From positions 1 to 34,966 of the forward strand of contig NZ_CAJPQR010000022.1 of NCBI RefSeq assembly GCF_905372745.1: 34,966 nucleotides of DNA. The letters are read 5' to 3'. Position numbers and translations under genes: made by a program. The notes below the pieces were generated by a model. That model saw nothing but the letters and a program-made list of their open reading frames with translations, was not told the DNA's origin and did not search any database. This document shows, one piece after another, positions 18,236 to 27,217 of this stretch. The DNA is from an uncultured Campylobacter sp. GTDB taxonomy: Bacteria; Campylobacterota; Campylobacteria; Campylobacterales; Campylobacteraceae. Position 1 is the stretch's first letter. The number at the start of each line of letters is the position of its first letter.

Positions 18236-18745
18236 ATGCCGCGACCGACCAATAAAATAGACCTGCTAAACGCTTCGGAGGCAAATTTTAAAAAGCTTTT
18301 ATCGCTAGTTGAGAGCATGAATGAGGCGCAGCAAGAGGCCAAATTTGACTTCGAGGATAGAGATAAATGCGTCCGAGACGTACTTGCGCACCTTTACGAG
18401 TGGCACTTGCTTTTGATAAATTTTATCCAAAAAAACTTAAGCGGTGAGCGGGCTTCGTTTTTGCCGCAACCGTACAACTGGAAAACCTACCCGCAGATGA
18501 ACGTGCAAATTTGGCGCAAGCACCAAGATACGCCGCTTTGCGAGGCTAAAGCTCTGCTAGCGCAAACTCACGAAAAAGTAACGGCGCTTACGGCAAATTT
18601 TAGCGACGAGGAGCTTTTTGCACGCAGATATTTTAACTTCACGGGCAACCTAAACCTCGCCGCCTACGTCATCGGCAGTACCTCATCACACTACGACTGG
18701 GCGATAAAAAAGATAAGAAAACATAAGAAAAGTTTGGAAAATTAG
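18236..18745 (+). CDS. ClbS/DfsB-family four-helix bundle protein
   Basis: A DinB-like four-helix bundle of the ClbS/DfsB (formerly DUF1706) family. ClbS of colibactin producers protects DNA by opening the cyclopropane warhead; most relatives, including DfsB, have no proven substrate. I start at ATG 18236 because family members begin with a Met-x-Arg-Pro-Thr-Asn-Lys pattern, here MPRPTNKIDLL; an in-frame ATG at 18227 adds three residues. Family marks are VRDVLAHLYEWHLLLINF (about 46-63), with the first histidine, PYNWKTYPQMN, and the closing AAYVIGSTSSHYDWAIKKIRKH. No clear ribosome site is seen for either start. It stands alone between two gene-free stretches. Confidence 0.8.
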   Translation: MPRPTNKIDLLNASEANFKKLLSLVESMNEAQQEAKFDFEDRDKCVRDVLAHLYEWHLLLINFIQKNLSGERASFLPQPYNWKTYPQMNVQIWRKHQDTPLCEAKALLAQTHEKVTALTANFSDEELFARRYFNFTGNLNLAAYVIGSTSSHYDWAIKKIRKHKKSLEN

Positions 18746-19634
18746 TTTGCGACTTTAGTTAAATTTAGACCTAATTTCGCGCGTTTGCAAACGGATTAGA
18801 TTTATGCGGGCGTGGGCGGATTTTGATTGCTGCATTTGCGGCGCAAATTTGATTTTGTATCAATTTTAAGCGATAAATTTAGCGTAGCTAAATGGGGCGA
18901 ATTCTTATATTAAATTTACCGTGTGTTTTGCGTAAATTTAATCCATAAGCGTCGCAAGCGGATTAAACCGGGCGCATAAATTTAAACCGCAGGCGAGCTT
19001 TAAAGCAAATTTAGCCATAGTCGCAAGAGCACAGTAGATTTGCTCGAAACTCGCAGCCTAAGCGCCGAAAAACAAAACGTAAATTCGCCGCTCTCGTTAA
19101 ATTTGCCTGGATCTTTTAAGGCTAAATCCGCGCCGAAAAACGCAAAAATTAAACCCGTAAATACAGCGCGAGGGTTAAATTTGACTCGATTTGCGCTCGC
19201 ATTTGTTTAAATTTAATGCGACAAAACGCACGAACAAGAAGCGGTTTGCGGTGCGTAGCTTGCGAAACGCCTTAAAACCGTATCAAAAAATGGCTCGGTA
19301 GATTTTCGGTTTTTCGTAAATTTAAATGCCGAATAAATCCGCGCTCTAAACAAAACTCGCGGCAACTAAAAACCGCTCGAGATAAATTTATAAAATTAAA
19401 CGAGCAAATTTAAAATACATTCAAAAATGCTCCCAAAAATACTAAACGGAAGCAAAAACTTCGCGTCGCGTCCTATTTGAGTTTATTTTCGGCGGACAAA
19501 CAGCGGGCGCAGGCATTTTAGCGCCACGAAAAGGCGTTTTAAACTCCAAAATTAAATTCATGGCTTACGTCAAATTTATGCGGGTTTACGAGGCTAAATT
19601 TACGACCCAAACGCAAAAATCAGATAAAAGGGTA
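18746..19634. other. About 0.9 kb with no supported gene
   Basis: AT-rich stretch with many copies of AAATTT in both orientations and no open frame worth calling. No tRNA, repeat array or insertion sequence is visible. It separates the ClbS-like gene from the convergent porin gene. Confidence 0.5.
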
Positions 19635-19659
19635 GCGGACGCGTCAAATTTACGTCCGC
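19612..19659 (-). terminator. Probable terminator of the porin gene
   Basis: GCGGACG (19635-19641) pairs with CGTCCGC (19653-19659), leaving an 11-base loop. On the minus strand it is followed by a T-rich run (19612-19631). It begins 12 bases after the porin stop. Confidence 0.6.
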
Positions 19660-19670
19660 GTGGCTAAAAG

Positions 19671-21005
19671 CTAGTTTAGAAGGTTAAATTTATATCCGAG
19701 TTGTAGCCAAAGCTCGTTGTTATCGGTCTTTCTAACGGCTCCTCTGGTATCAAAGTTCTTTCTCTCAAGAGCCGTATAGGTGACGCTTGCGCTTAGCCCT
19801 TTGACCCACGGCATATCGTAGCTAGCCTGCGCCGCCCAGCCTTGGACGTTCATGTGCGTGTTAGCCGCGGTCGGACCGGCATTGCGATGCGGGGCGTCTT
19901 GTTTGCCTTTTACTAGATGTAGTTTTGCTTTTAGGCCCTCGGCGCCCGCGTCTTTAAAGTCGTACTCAAACAAAAGCTTATGCGTATTCATACCGGCATA
20001 GCCCGTAAATACGAAAGGCCCGCGGATAGGAAGCAGCGTGTATGAGCCGGGACCGTTACCTAGACCAAACGCCAAAGCGTCGTTGTCGCCGACGGTCGTA
20101 TAGGCGTAAGAGGCGCTAAAGCCCACGAAATCATAAATCCCCGCCCTTAGGCCGATCATATTTCCGTCGTAGTTTAGGTCTTCCAGGCCTCTTGTAGTGC
20201 GAGACCCCTTGTACATCGCGTCAAAACCGATCTTAAAGTCGCCGACGGGTACTTTATAGTTAGCCTCGGCTAGGTAGAAGTTGATGTCGCCTTGCAGCGC
20301 GCCGCGCCTAAGGTCGGTCACTCTAGCGTATGCGCCGGTTAGTTTTAGATTCGGGATGCTTTGATTTATGACCGCGCCGGTAAAGATATTGTCAAACTCA
20401 TACGCCACGGGTCCCATGCCGCCTACTATAACTCTATCTTTAAAGTGCGGAGCGCGTCCCTCTTTGCCGCCAGCTACGACGGCGCTTCTACCTTGAAATT
20501 TATAGTACCAGCCGCCGATCAATGCGGTGTTTGGTATGTCTTTATTTACGATCGTTAGACCCTCAAACGCCTCTTTAAATGCGCGCGTCGGATTGCCCGC
20601 TACTAGCGGAGTATTTACGTATTGACGGCCGAATTTTATATCGGTCTGCCCTATACCATAGCCCAGATACGCTTCAGACATTACCGCGCCTTGCGTTCTC
20701 CACTCTTTGTCGTATAGAGTGCCGCTTTTTCTCATACTGTTAAACGGTAAGAAGTTGCCCTGCCCCGTAACGCCGAGTCTAAAGCCGTAAAACGGATCGG
20801 TCACGTAGCCGAGCTCAAGCTGTATAGACGTCAGCTGCTCGTCGTGTATCGGCGCGCGTTCGTCTTTTTGATCCGCGTACGTGGCTTGGATCTTGCCCGC
20901 TAGTTTTCCTTTGGTAAACGCCTCTCCAAAGGTATCGGCTGCGTTTGCGGCGCCCAAAAAGCCAAGCGCCAAAACGGCGGCTAAACTTAGTTCTGCTAGT
21001 TTCAT
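19671..21005 (-). CDS. Opr-family outer membrane porin
   Basis: Outer-membrane beta-barrel porin of the type annotated as Opr family in epsilonproteobacteria. The frame is open upstream, but ATG 21005 is preceded by AAGGAG and gives a clean signal peptide (MKLAELSLAAVLALGFLGAANA, cleaved before ADTFGEA). The mature part is a run of alternating amphipathic strands with many Gly, Tyr and Arg, such as FYGFRLGVTGQGNF, DIKFGRQYVNTPLVAGNPTRAFKEAFEG and DFKIGFDAMYKGSRTTRGLEDLNYDG. It ends YKFNLLN, four residues beyond the usual terminal Phe needed for barrel assembly. It has its own extended -10 promoter and a terminator. The substrate is unknown; relatives take up small solutes. Confidence 0.85.
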   Translation of the reverse strand: MKLAELSLAAVLALGFLGAANAADTFGEAFTKGKLAGKIQATYADQKDERAPIHDEQLTSIQLELGYVTDPFYGFRLGVTGQGNFLPFNSMRKSGTLYDKEWRTQGAVMSEAYLGYGIGQTDIKFGRQYVNTPLVAGNPTRAFKEAFEGLTIVNKDIPNTALIGGWYYKFQGRSAVVAGGKEGRAPHFKDRVIVGGMGPVAYEFDNIFTGAVINQSIPNLKLTGAYARVTDLRRGALQGDINFYLAEANYKVPVGDFKIGFDAMYKGSRTTRGLEDLNYDGNMIGLRAGIYDFVGFSASYAYTTVGDNDALAFGLGNGPGSYTLLPIRGPFVFTGYAGMNTHKLLFEYDFKDAGAEGLKAKLHLVKGKQDAPHRNAGPTAANTHMNVQGWAAQASYDMPWVKGLSASVTYTALERKNFDTRGAVRKTDNNELWLQLGYKFNLLN

Positions 21006-21080
21006 AAAAACTCCTTGATTAAATTTAGCAAATTTACGTTCCGCAAATTTAATGCGGAACATTAATTTTTTTATTTAAGG

Positions 21081-21089
21081 ATTATAGCA
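21081..21089 (-). promoter_or_regulatory. Extended -10 promoter of the porin gene
   Basis: On the minus strand the bases read TGCTATAAT, an extended -10 element, about 75 bases before the porin start codon. The 5' untranslated region would be about 70 bases. Confidence 0.65.
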
Positions 21090-21156
21090 CAGAAAATAAT
21101 AAAAATCGCGTTAGATTTGTGATATTTGCTAAAAATATTGCCGATTTTAGGCAAAT

Positions 21157-22200
21157 TTAGACGACCGAGCGCTCTTTAAGCAATGTATAAAGCTTGATCG
21201 TCGAGATAAAAAACGTCACGATCGCAGGCCCCAAGATAAGCCCCCAAAAGCCAAACGTCGAGATGCCCGCTATCATCGAGAAAAACAGCAACAGCTCGTT
21301 GATCTTTGTCGGGATTTTTACGAGCTTGTCGTTAATAAATTTAATCACGATCGGCTTTAAAAAGGTATCTGCGACGATGGAGATCACGACGATAGTATAG
21401 ACGGCGATGACGATAGCGGCTGCGGTGTTGCCGTTAGCAAACTCGTAAAGGCTAATAGGCCCCCAAGCAAGCAAGCCGCCTACTACCGGCACGAGCGACG
21501 TAAAGGCAAAGAGTATGCCCATTAAAAAGCCGTTGTAGCCGTAGGAAATCGTGATGATAGCAAAGAGGCAACCCTGCAAAATCGCGTTTATCACGATAGA
21601 ATAAAGCACGACGCTCATGACGTTGGCCACTTCGCTGAGGATAAACTCGCTCTCGCTCTCCTTCATCGGAAGTGCGTTTTTTAGGTAGCCAACAAGCTCG
21701 CTGCCGTAAAGTAGGGCGAAAAAGAAAAATACGAGGATAAAAATCACGTCTACGAGAAAATTTACGCTTGATTTTCCGATGCCGGCTAAATTTGCGATGA
21801 GATTTGCCGAGATGGCCTTGACGTCGATATCGGCGATCATCTCTTTGATTTTAGGCTCTAGAAATTTGATCGGTTCTGGTAGCTGAAATTTGCCGCTTTG
21901 AAAATAATCTAGCGTGTTTGTTATGTAGCCGGTGTTAAAGCTTGCCGCGTGTTTAGCCAGCTCGATCACGGCGTACAAAAGCGGCGCGATAAATAGCGAA
22001 AACAGCGCTAGCGTCGTAAGAGCCGCCGAGAGCGTTCTTTTGCCTTTCGTTAGTTGCAAAAATTTGACGTTTACGTTTGAGGTGGCGACGGCTAGCAAGG
22101 CGGCGATAAAGATATTTAGCAAAAACGGCTTAAAAAGATAGCCCACCAGTCCTAACGCGCACAGCATCAAAAGCCCGAAAAATATGCGGTTGTTTTTCAT
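21157..22200 (-). CDS. AI-2E family transporter (PerM/YdiK type permease)
   Basis: Inner-membrane protein of the AI-2 exporter superfamily; members have been linked to autoinducer-2 export or Na+/H+ antiport, but most are untested. ATG 22200 follows AAAGGAT and gives MKNNRIFFGLLMLCALGLVGYLFKPF, a typical beginning; a longer open frame upstream is not supported. The 347-residue protein has about eight membrane segments: a pair near 7-40, one at 60-80, a soluble stretch to about 150, then a dense block with GYNGFLMGILFAFTSLVPVVGGLLAWGP, the family signature, and a last block (LLLFFSMIAGISTFGFWGLILGPAIVTFF). It is encoded upstream of the porin on the same strand, but the porin has its own promoter. 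Confidence 0.85.
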   Translation of the reverse strand: MKNNRIFFGLLMLCALGLVGYLFKPFLLNIFIAALLAVATSNVNVKFLQLTKGKRTLSAALTTLALFSLFIAPLLYAVIELAKHAASFNTGYITNTLDYFQSGKFQLPEPIKFLEPKIKEMIADIDVKAISANLIANLAGIGKSSVNFLVDVIFILVFFFFALLYGSELVGYLKNALPMKESESEFILSEVANVMSVVLYSIVINAILQGCLFAIITISYGYNGFLMGILFAFTSLVPVVGGLLAWGPISLYEFANGNTAAAIVIAVYTIVVISIVADTFLKPIVIKFINDKLVKIPTKINELLLFFSMIAGISTFGFWGLILGPAIVTFFISTIKLYTLLKERSVV

Positions 22201-22481
22201 TTTTATCCTTTGGGGGCTTATTATATCAGATTTTGCGGGGTTTTGCGGACGGGCGAGTGGCGGATGCGGCGGCTTTAGCGCGACTGGGTAAAACAGGCGT
22301 AAATTTAGATGCGCGCGGGACGAGCAGCGGCTATCTAAGCGCATACGGCAAATTTAACGCTATTTTTGGGCAGATACGGCAAGCTTAAGGGAAAAATTCG
22401 GAGGCAAATTTGAATGCAAGATTAATTGATTTTTAAGGGGAGGGGAATAGAATGCCTTTGCATTTTATTTAAAGGAGATTT

Positions 22482-22769
22482 ATGAGCGGTTTTTATCCGT
22501 TTGACGTTAAGCCCGAAACGTTTTACGAAAAGGGCGACTTTGAGGTCGTTTACGGTTTTAGCGGTAGTATGGGCGGCTGGCGCGTAGGCATGAGGTGGGA
22601 AAGCTCTATAGAGGGCAAAAACGGCTATCCCGTTACCAGAGGCGGCGAGCCTTGCTATTTTTTGATTTCCGAGGAGCTTGCTGCAGGGCTTTTAGAAAAT
22701 TTACCTAGCCTTGGTGAGCCCAAAGACGGGCAAAGAAAAGAAGCTATCAAAAAACTAAAAGGAGAATGA
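22482..22769 (+). CDS. Small protein of unknown function
   Basis: A 95-residue soluble protein that I do not recognise. It has no signal peptide. The middle is rich in Gly and Trp (GFSGSMGGWRVGMRWESSIEGKNGYP), then a Gly-Gly-Glu-Pro-Cys turn and a predicted helix (SEELAAGLLENL); the tail is lysine-rich. AAAGGAGAT sits just before the ATG, so it is very likely translated. Its TGA overlaps the ATG of the broken lipoprotein gene (ATGA at 22766-22769), so the two once formed a coupled pair and may have acted together. Confidence 0.7.
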   Translation: MSGFYPFDVKPETFYEKGDFEVVYGFSGSMGGWRVGMRWESSIEGKNGYPVTRGGEPCYFLISEELAAGLLENLPSLGEPKDGQRKEAIKKLKGE

Positions 22770-23210
22770 AAAAGTAAAGTTTGGTATTGGCCGCGGCGGT
22801 ACTCATAGGTTGCGGCAGCGATGGAGCAAAGGAGACGGATAAGGCGCCGTTTGAGGTACAGGCCAGAAGAGGAGCGGTTATCATAATCTCGTTGGAAGAA
22901 GGACTTAAGATATATAACATGGTTGTAAACAGAGGAAACTGCGGTACGTCTTGGAAAGTATATTCTAAAGATGGCGAATATCTTTTTGAGTTTGTCGCAA
23001 AGAAAAATGAAAATAGCGTGGAGGTAAAAGACAGAAAGTACCACAAAACGATCGAAACTCTAGCTATGTCGGATTTTTATGATAAATACGGCAAGGATAA
23101 TGCGCTTGAGCTTAACTTTGGAGATAAGGGGGGTTTTTGGCGCAGACTGCGATCCTCTAGAAACGCAGATTGAGACAAATAAAGGCACTTGGTCGTTTAG
23201 TTTTAGATAA
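22766..23210 (+). pseudogene. Small lipoprotein gene with nonsense codon and G-tract frameshift
   Basis: From ATG 22766, coupled to the preceding gene and behind GGAG, the frame reads Met-Lys-Lys-stop, then continues in the same frame as SLVLAAAVLIGCGSDG. That is a perfect lipoprotein signal with lipobox LIGC if the TAA at 22775-22777 were a sense codon such as TTA. The frame then stays open to a run of six G at 23128-23133, after which it becomes implausible (GGFWRRLRSSRNAD). Removing one G restores GVFGADCDPLETQIETNKGTWSFSFR and a stop at 23208-23210. Two independent defects point to decay; a TTG at 22781 could still give a short product with no positive N terminus. The ancestral protein (about 147 residues) had Cys pairs in VNRGNC and FGADC and is of unknown function. 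Confidence 0.75.
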
Positions 23211-23541
23211 AACTTTAAAATTTTGGCGCTTTGGGTTTTTGCTCTCGCGCCGAAATTTACCGCCGCCATCGCACGATTCCAAGCCGTAAATAAAATCAAA
23301 TTTTTCGCGCGATTTTCGCTCAAATTTCACCAAACCTACGACTTTCGTTTTAAAATTGACAAAATTTCGTAGCGGCTAAATTCACGCCTCTCTTAATTAT
23401 CGACAAAAATACGATCAAATTTTACCCGCGCGTAAACGAAGGCGTTTTTTTACGTTCATTAAATTTAAACCCAAGATAATTTCCCAAGCAAAAGGCGACT
23501 AAAATTTGGTGATTAAATTTTACGAGCGAGCCGAATTCGCC
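23211..23541. other. Gene-free spacer
   Basis: About 330 AT-rich bases between the lipoprotein pseudogene and the end of ruvB. No gene, strong hairpin or promoter is visible. Confidence 0.4.
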
Positions 23542-24561
23542 TCACTCCTCAAACAATCCTTTTTGCGCATCTGCGTCAAATTTGAGCTTAAACGCCTCAT
23601 AGGCTTTGGCGCTAGCTAGCCTTCCCTTTGCCGTGCGCTCGATGTAGCCGTTAGCGAGCAGATAGGGCTCTATCACGTCCTCGACCGTACCATCGTCTTC
23701 GCTTAGAGCCGCCGCGATCGTGCTTAGACCCATCGGGCGGCGTTTGGCGGCGAGCAGGATCTCTAGATACTTGATATCCATCTCGTCAAAGCCGATGTCG
23801 TTTACGCCAAGCGCGTCCAGGGCCTCTTTGGCGCGAGGTTGCGAGATAACGGCTTCGTCGTTTACCTCGGCGAAGTCTCGTATGCGCTTTAGCAGCCGTA
23901 GCGCGATCCTTGGCGTCGCGCGCGAGCGAGCGGCGACCTCGAGAGCGGCGGCTTTTTCGCACTCTTTGCCAAGCTTCACCGAGGCGATCTGCACGATACG
24001 AGCCAGCTCCTCTCTGGTATAGAACTGCAGCCTAAAATCCATTCCGAATCTATCTCGCAGGGGTGCCGAGATCATACCCGCGCGCGTCGTAGCGCCGATC
24101 AGCGTAAATTTAGGCAGGTCGATCTTGATAGTCTGCGCCGCAGGCCCCGAGCCTATAATGATATCTAGGCGAAAGTCCTCCATCGCCGGATACAGCACCT
24201 CCTCGATCGCAGGACTCAAGCGGTGGATCTCGTCGATAAACAGCACGTCGCCCTCTTGGAGATTGGTTAGCACCGCTGCTAGATCGCCGCTTTTTTCTAT
24301 CATGGGCGCGGCCGTCATCTTGATACTCACGCCCATTTCGTTTGCGATGATGTGCGCCAGCGTCGTCTTGCCAAGGCCCGGCGGCCCGTAGAAAAGCGCG
24401 TGATCTAGGCACTCGCCGCGCTTTTTAGCAGCCTTTATAAAGACGCCTAAATTTTGCTTGATCTTTTCCTGCCCGATGTAATCCTCAAAGCGCGTGGGGC
24501 GCAGCGACACCTCAAAATCGTTCTCAAAGCTTATTTTTTCTATTTCGACTATTCTATCCAT
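23542..24561 (-). CDS. ruvB: Holliday junction branch migration ATPase
   Basis: Hexameric AAA+ motor that, with RuvA, drives branch migration of Holliday junctions during recombinational repair. The 339-residue protein is full length. Walker A GPPGLGKTT spans 59-67, Walker B LFIDE ends at 111, sensor 1 is in GATTRAGM (157-163), and PLRDRFG (168-173) holds the arginine finger region. The C-terminal winged-helix domain contains RRPMGLSTIAAALSEDDGTVEDVIEPYL (about 272-299). It lies downstream of the Sel1-repeat and panB genes on the same strand, a neighbourhood I recall from other Campylobacter, though the 257-base gap upstream may hold its own promoter. Confidence 0.97.
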   Translation of the reverse strand: MDRIVEIEKISFENDFEVSLRPTRFEDYIGQEKIKQNLGVFIKAAKKRGECLDHALFYGPPGLGKTTLAHIIANEMGVSIKMTAAPMIEKSGDLAAVLTNLQEGDVLFIDEIHRLSPAIEEVLYPAMEDFRLDIIIGSGPAAQTIKIDLPKFTLIGATTRAGMISAPLRDRFGMDFRLQFYTREELARIVQIASVKLGKECEKAAALEVAARSRATPRIALRLLKRIRDFAEVNDEAVISQPRAKEALDALGVNDIGFDEMDIKYLEILLAAKRRPMGLSTIAAALSEDDGTVEDVIEPYLLANGYIERTAKGRLASAKAYEAFKLKFDADAQKGLFEE

Positions 24562-24818
24562 TTTTTTCGGCTCTGTTTTTCGTAAATTTGCCGCATTTTA
24601 CAAAAATTTGGGTAAGTTTTGGCTTTCGCCTTTGTTCAAATTTGACTCGGCGTTCGGCAGTAAATTTGGGATAGAAGGTGATTAAATTTGAGCAAAAAAG
24701 GTAAATTTAAGACGGTAGCGTTAAATTTGGCGCCGTAAAGGCTAGGGTTTTCAAACCGAACAAAGCTCAAATTTATCCGCCTGGCCGAAGCGGATAAATC
24801 TCAAAAATCAGCCCGAGC

Positions 24819-25706
24819 TTAAAACGCCGCTATCCTCGCTTTTAAAAGCTTGCAGTCGCTATCGTTGCCAAATTTACACCCCTCCGCGATGGATTCGAAT
24901 TTTTCGTAAATTTCGATATTTTTTTCGTAGTTTTCAAAACCAAGCGCCCTGCAGCCGTCGTCGTTACCGAGCTTGCAAGCGCGCGAATAGCCGTCGTACG
25001 CGTCATAAATCGCAAATTCCACGCCCTGCGAGTGCTCGTAAACGTAGCCCAGAGCATAACAGCCAAGCGCGTTTTTCATATAGCACGAGGTGTCAAAAGC
25101 CTTGTGCGCGCTTGCTAGATCGCGCTCTGCGCCCAGCCCCTCATGCATCATCCTGCCGTAGTTATAGCAGCCCGCGCCGTCAAATTTCCTGCACGCTTTG
25201 GCGTATAAATTTACGGATTTTTTGAGATCGTTTTGCGATTCGTAGATGAGGCCCAGGTTGTTGCAAGCCGCCTCAGAGCCCAGCTCGCAGCCTTTTTCGT
25301 AGAGGCGAAATATTTTATTTTCATCCTTGGCGCCAAAAATTTCCTTGACGTTTAAAAGCGCAAGATCAAAGCAGCCCGTGCCGTTTCCTAGCTCGCACGA
25401 TTTTTCAAAGAAAAGCTCGGCTTTTTCGTTGCTTTTCTCGGCCCCCAGCCCGCTAAAATGCATACTGCCCAGCGCCGCGCAACTCATCGCGTCGCCCTCC
25501 TCGCAAAGCGGCGATAAAATCTTAAAAGCAGCCTCATAATCGGCATTTTCGATAGCCTGTCTCGCGGCCTCCTCGCGCTTAGAAAATCGCTTCTCGTTCT
25601 GCATTTGCTTGTTTTGCTCGCCAAGACTATCGATGCCTAGCCCAAAATTCGGATTTGAGGCCATTAGTGAGCCCAAAAGCGTCGCTAAGATCAATAAAAT
25701 TTTCAA
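24819..25706 (-). CDS. Cysteine-rich Sel1-repeat (Hcp-like) exported protein
   Basis: A Sel1-repeat solenoid protein, likely periplasmic or secreted. I start at TTG 25706 because AAGGAG lies five bases upstream and the next residues form a signal peptide (LKILLILATLLGSLMA, read with Met first); the further upstream start has no such site. From about residue 55 there are seven repeats of about 36 residues, each with a C-x7-C pair: CEEGDAMSC, CELGNGTGC, CELGSEAAC, CRKFDGAGC, CYMKNALGC, CKLGNDDGC and CKFGNDSDC. In Helicobacter Hcp proteins such pairs form disulfides within each repeat. It is intact, in contrast to the frameshifted relative at 2.6-3.2 kb. Role unknown. Confidence 0.85.
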   Translation of the reverse strand: MKILLILATLLGSLMASNPNFGLGIDSLGEQNKQMQNEKRFSKREEAARQAIENADYEAAFKILSPLCEEGDAMSCAALGSMHFSGLGAEKSNEKAELFFEKSCELGNGTGCFDLALLNVKEIFGAKDENKIFRLYEKGCELGSEAACNNLGLIYESQNDLKKSVNLYAKACRKFDGAGCYNYGRMMHEGLGAERDLASAHKAFDTSCYMKNALGCYALGYVYEHSQGVEFAIYDAYDGYSRACKLGNDDGCRALGFENYEKNIEIYEKFESIAEGCKFGNDSDCKLLKARIAAF

Positions 25707-25854
25707 ACCTTGCTCCTTGTTTTGATAGCCAAATTTGCCCGTCAAATTTGACGAGGGGCGGGTAAACGCAAGCGTTCAAATTTAAACCAAACTCTGTTCG
25801 CCAAATTTAACGCCTAAGGACCAAATTACCCCAACTAGATTTGCCTAAAATAAG

Positions 25855-26658
25855 CTAAATTTTATACTCAAACTCCTCGCTCGGAAAGGTCTTTTCTCTA
25901 ACTTCGCGAGCATAGGCTTCTACCGCCGTTCGTACTAAATTTGCGCCGTCAAGGTATCGTTTGACGAATTTTGGCTTAAACTCGTCAAAAAAGCCGAGCA
26001 TATCGCTCCACACGAGCACCTGTCCATCCACGTCGGCGCCAGCGCCGATGCCGATGATAGGCATTTGCACGCTCTTTGCGACCTTTGTGGCAACCGGACT
26101 TAGCGTGCCCTCGACCACGGCCGAAAACGCTCCAGCGCGCTCGAGTGCCTTTGCCTCGTCGATCAAGCGCATCTCGTCGGCCTCGCTGCGCCCTTTTATC
26201 TTGTAGCCGCCTTCGTTTCGCACAAACTGTGGCATGAGCCCGATGTGAGCCATAACGTTTATGCCCTCGCTAGCAAGCCTTTTTACGATGGGAGCGGCTT
26301 TTAGACCGCCTTCAAATTTGACCGCGTCCGCACCCGCTTTGATAAATTTAGTCGCGTTTTTTAGCGCAGATTTTTCATCCTGATAGCTGCCAAATGGCAT
26401 ATCAGCAACGATAAAAGCATGTTTTGCGCCCTGCAAAACAGCCTTGACGTGATAAAGCGCGTCGTTCATCTTAAGGCTAAGCGTATCTTTTTTGCCGTTA
26501 AAGCTCATATTTAGACTGTCGCCGACCAAGATAATGTCGACGTATTCGTCAAAAAGACGTGCAAAAAGCGCATCGTAGGCGGTTATCATTACGATAGGCT
26601 GAATGCTTTTTTTGTTAATTATGTCATAAATTGTAACTTTTTTATTATTTTCTAGCAT
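25855..26658 (-). CDS. panB: 3-methyl-2-oxobutanoate hydroxymethyltransferase
   Basis: First committed enzyme of pantothenate synthesis: it adds a hydroxymethyl group from 5,10-methylene-tetrahydrofolate to 2-oxoisovalerate, giving ketopantoate. The 267-residue TIM-barrel protein is full length. Metal ligands fit Asp47 (VGDSLN), Asp86 (VADMPFGSY) and Glu116 (VKFEGG), and Glu182 (VVEGTLSP) is the likely catalytic base. The start follows AAGGAA. panC is not next to it, so the pathway is split. It is divergent from the Hpt gene with 85 bases between starts. Confidence 0.95.
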   Translation of the reverse strand: MLENNKKVTIYDIINKKSIQPIVMITAYDALFARLFDEYVDIILVGDSLNMSFNGKKDTLSLKMNDALYHVKAVLQGAKHAFIVADMPFGSYQDEKSALKNATKFIKAGADAVKFEGGLKAAPIVKRLASEGINVMAHIGLMPQFVRNEGGYKIKGRSEADEMRLIDEAKALERAGAFSAVVEGTLSPVATKVAKSVQMPIIGIGAGADVDGQVLVWSDMLGFFDEFKPKFVKRYLDGANLVRTAVEAYAREVREKTFPSEEFEYKI

Positions 26659-26743
26659 AAATTTTTCCTTAAATTTCGGTATTTTATTTTCAATTTTATC
26701 AAAAAAATGTTACAATGAAAGCAATTACGTTAAAGGACGGCAA

Positions 26744-27151
26744 ATGGGATTGCTAAAAAGCCTTGAAATCGACTATTCCTATGATATTGCAGAGGAGTTT
26801 TTGTCGCACTACGCCTTGATGTGCGATCTGATGGAGCCGCTCATAATAAGCCTAAGCAGACCCGATAGATACGCAGGTAGCATCAACGAACTTTTTAGAA
26901 TTTTTCATAACATCAAGTCTGCCGCAGGCTTTATGAAGCTTGATCCTATATTAAAATTAACTACTTTAGCCGAGGAAATCTGCGGCGAGGCAAGGGATCT
27001 ACAGGGACCAGCAAACGATGACTTCGTAGACTGGCTACTTTTGTTGAGCGACCAATTTGACAGATACAAAAACGATATAGAAAACGATGCCGAGTTTTTC
27101 AGTCCGTTGGACGCCAATATCGTAAAAATACCCCAAAAACTAGACGTTTGA
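26744..27151 (+). CDS. Hpt (histidine phosphotransfer) domain protein
   Basis: A 135-residue stand-alone four-helix protein. The segment LFRIFHNIKSAAGFMKLDPILKLTTLAEEI (50-79) is the Hpt signature; His55 would accept phosphate, with Lys58 and the small Ser-Ala-Ala-Gly stretch packing next to it as in the P1 domain of CheA. No kinase or receiver gene lies beside it, so it presumably relays phosphate between proteins encoded elsewhere or has become a regulator without kinase. The start follows AAAGGAC. A TACAAT box at 26711-26716 may drive it. Confidence 0.8.
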   Translation: MGLLKSLEIDYSYDIAEEFLSHYALMCDLMEPLIISLSRPDRYAGSINELFRIFHNIKSAAGFMKLDPILKLTTLAEEICGEARDLQGPANDDFVDWLLLLSDQFDRYKNDIENDAEFFSPLDANIVKIPQKLDV

Positions 27152-27176
27152 CAAAAAATACAAAAAATAATATAAT
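27148..27176 (+). promoter_or_regulatory. Consensus sigma-70 promoter of ssrA
   Basis: TTGACA at 27148-27153 and TATAAT at 27171-27176 are separated by exactly 17 bases, a perfect consensus. It overlaps the stop codon of the Hpt gene. The RNA would start near 27183, with about 35 bases removed to give mature tmRNA. Confidence 0.9.
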
Positions 27177-27217
27177 CCACAACCTTTAAAACGAGGCTAA
27201 ATTTAGCCTATTCTTAC

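Noticed and set aside
18746..19634. Dense AAATTT repeats considered as a repeat array or CRISPR
   Set aside because: AAATTT is scattered at irregular distances throughout the window, including inside genes; no regular spacing or spacers.
22201..22344. Upstream extension of the AI-2E permease frame
   Set aside because: The extension is proline/arginine-rich with no ribosome site, while ATG 22200 has AAAGGAT before it.
23128..23133. Six-G run as proof of phase variation
   Set aside because: The run is shorter than typical switching tracts, and the gene also has an in-frame stop at codon 4 that a G-tract change would not repair.
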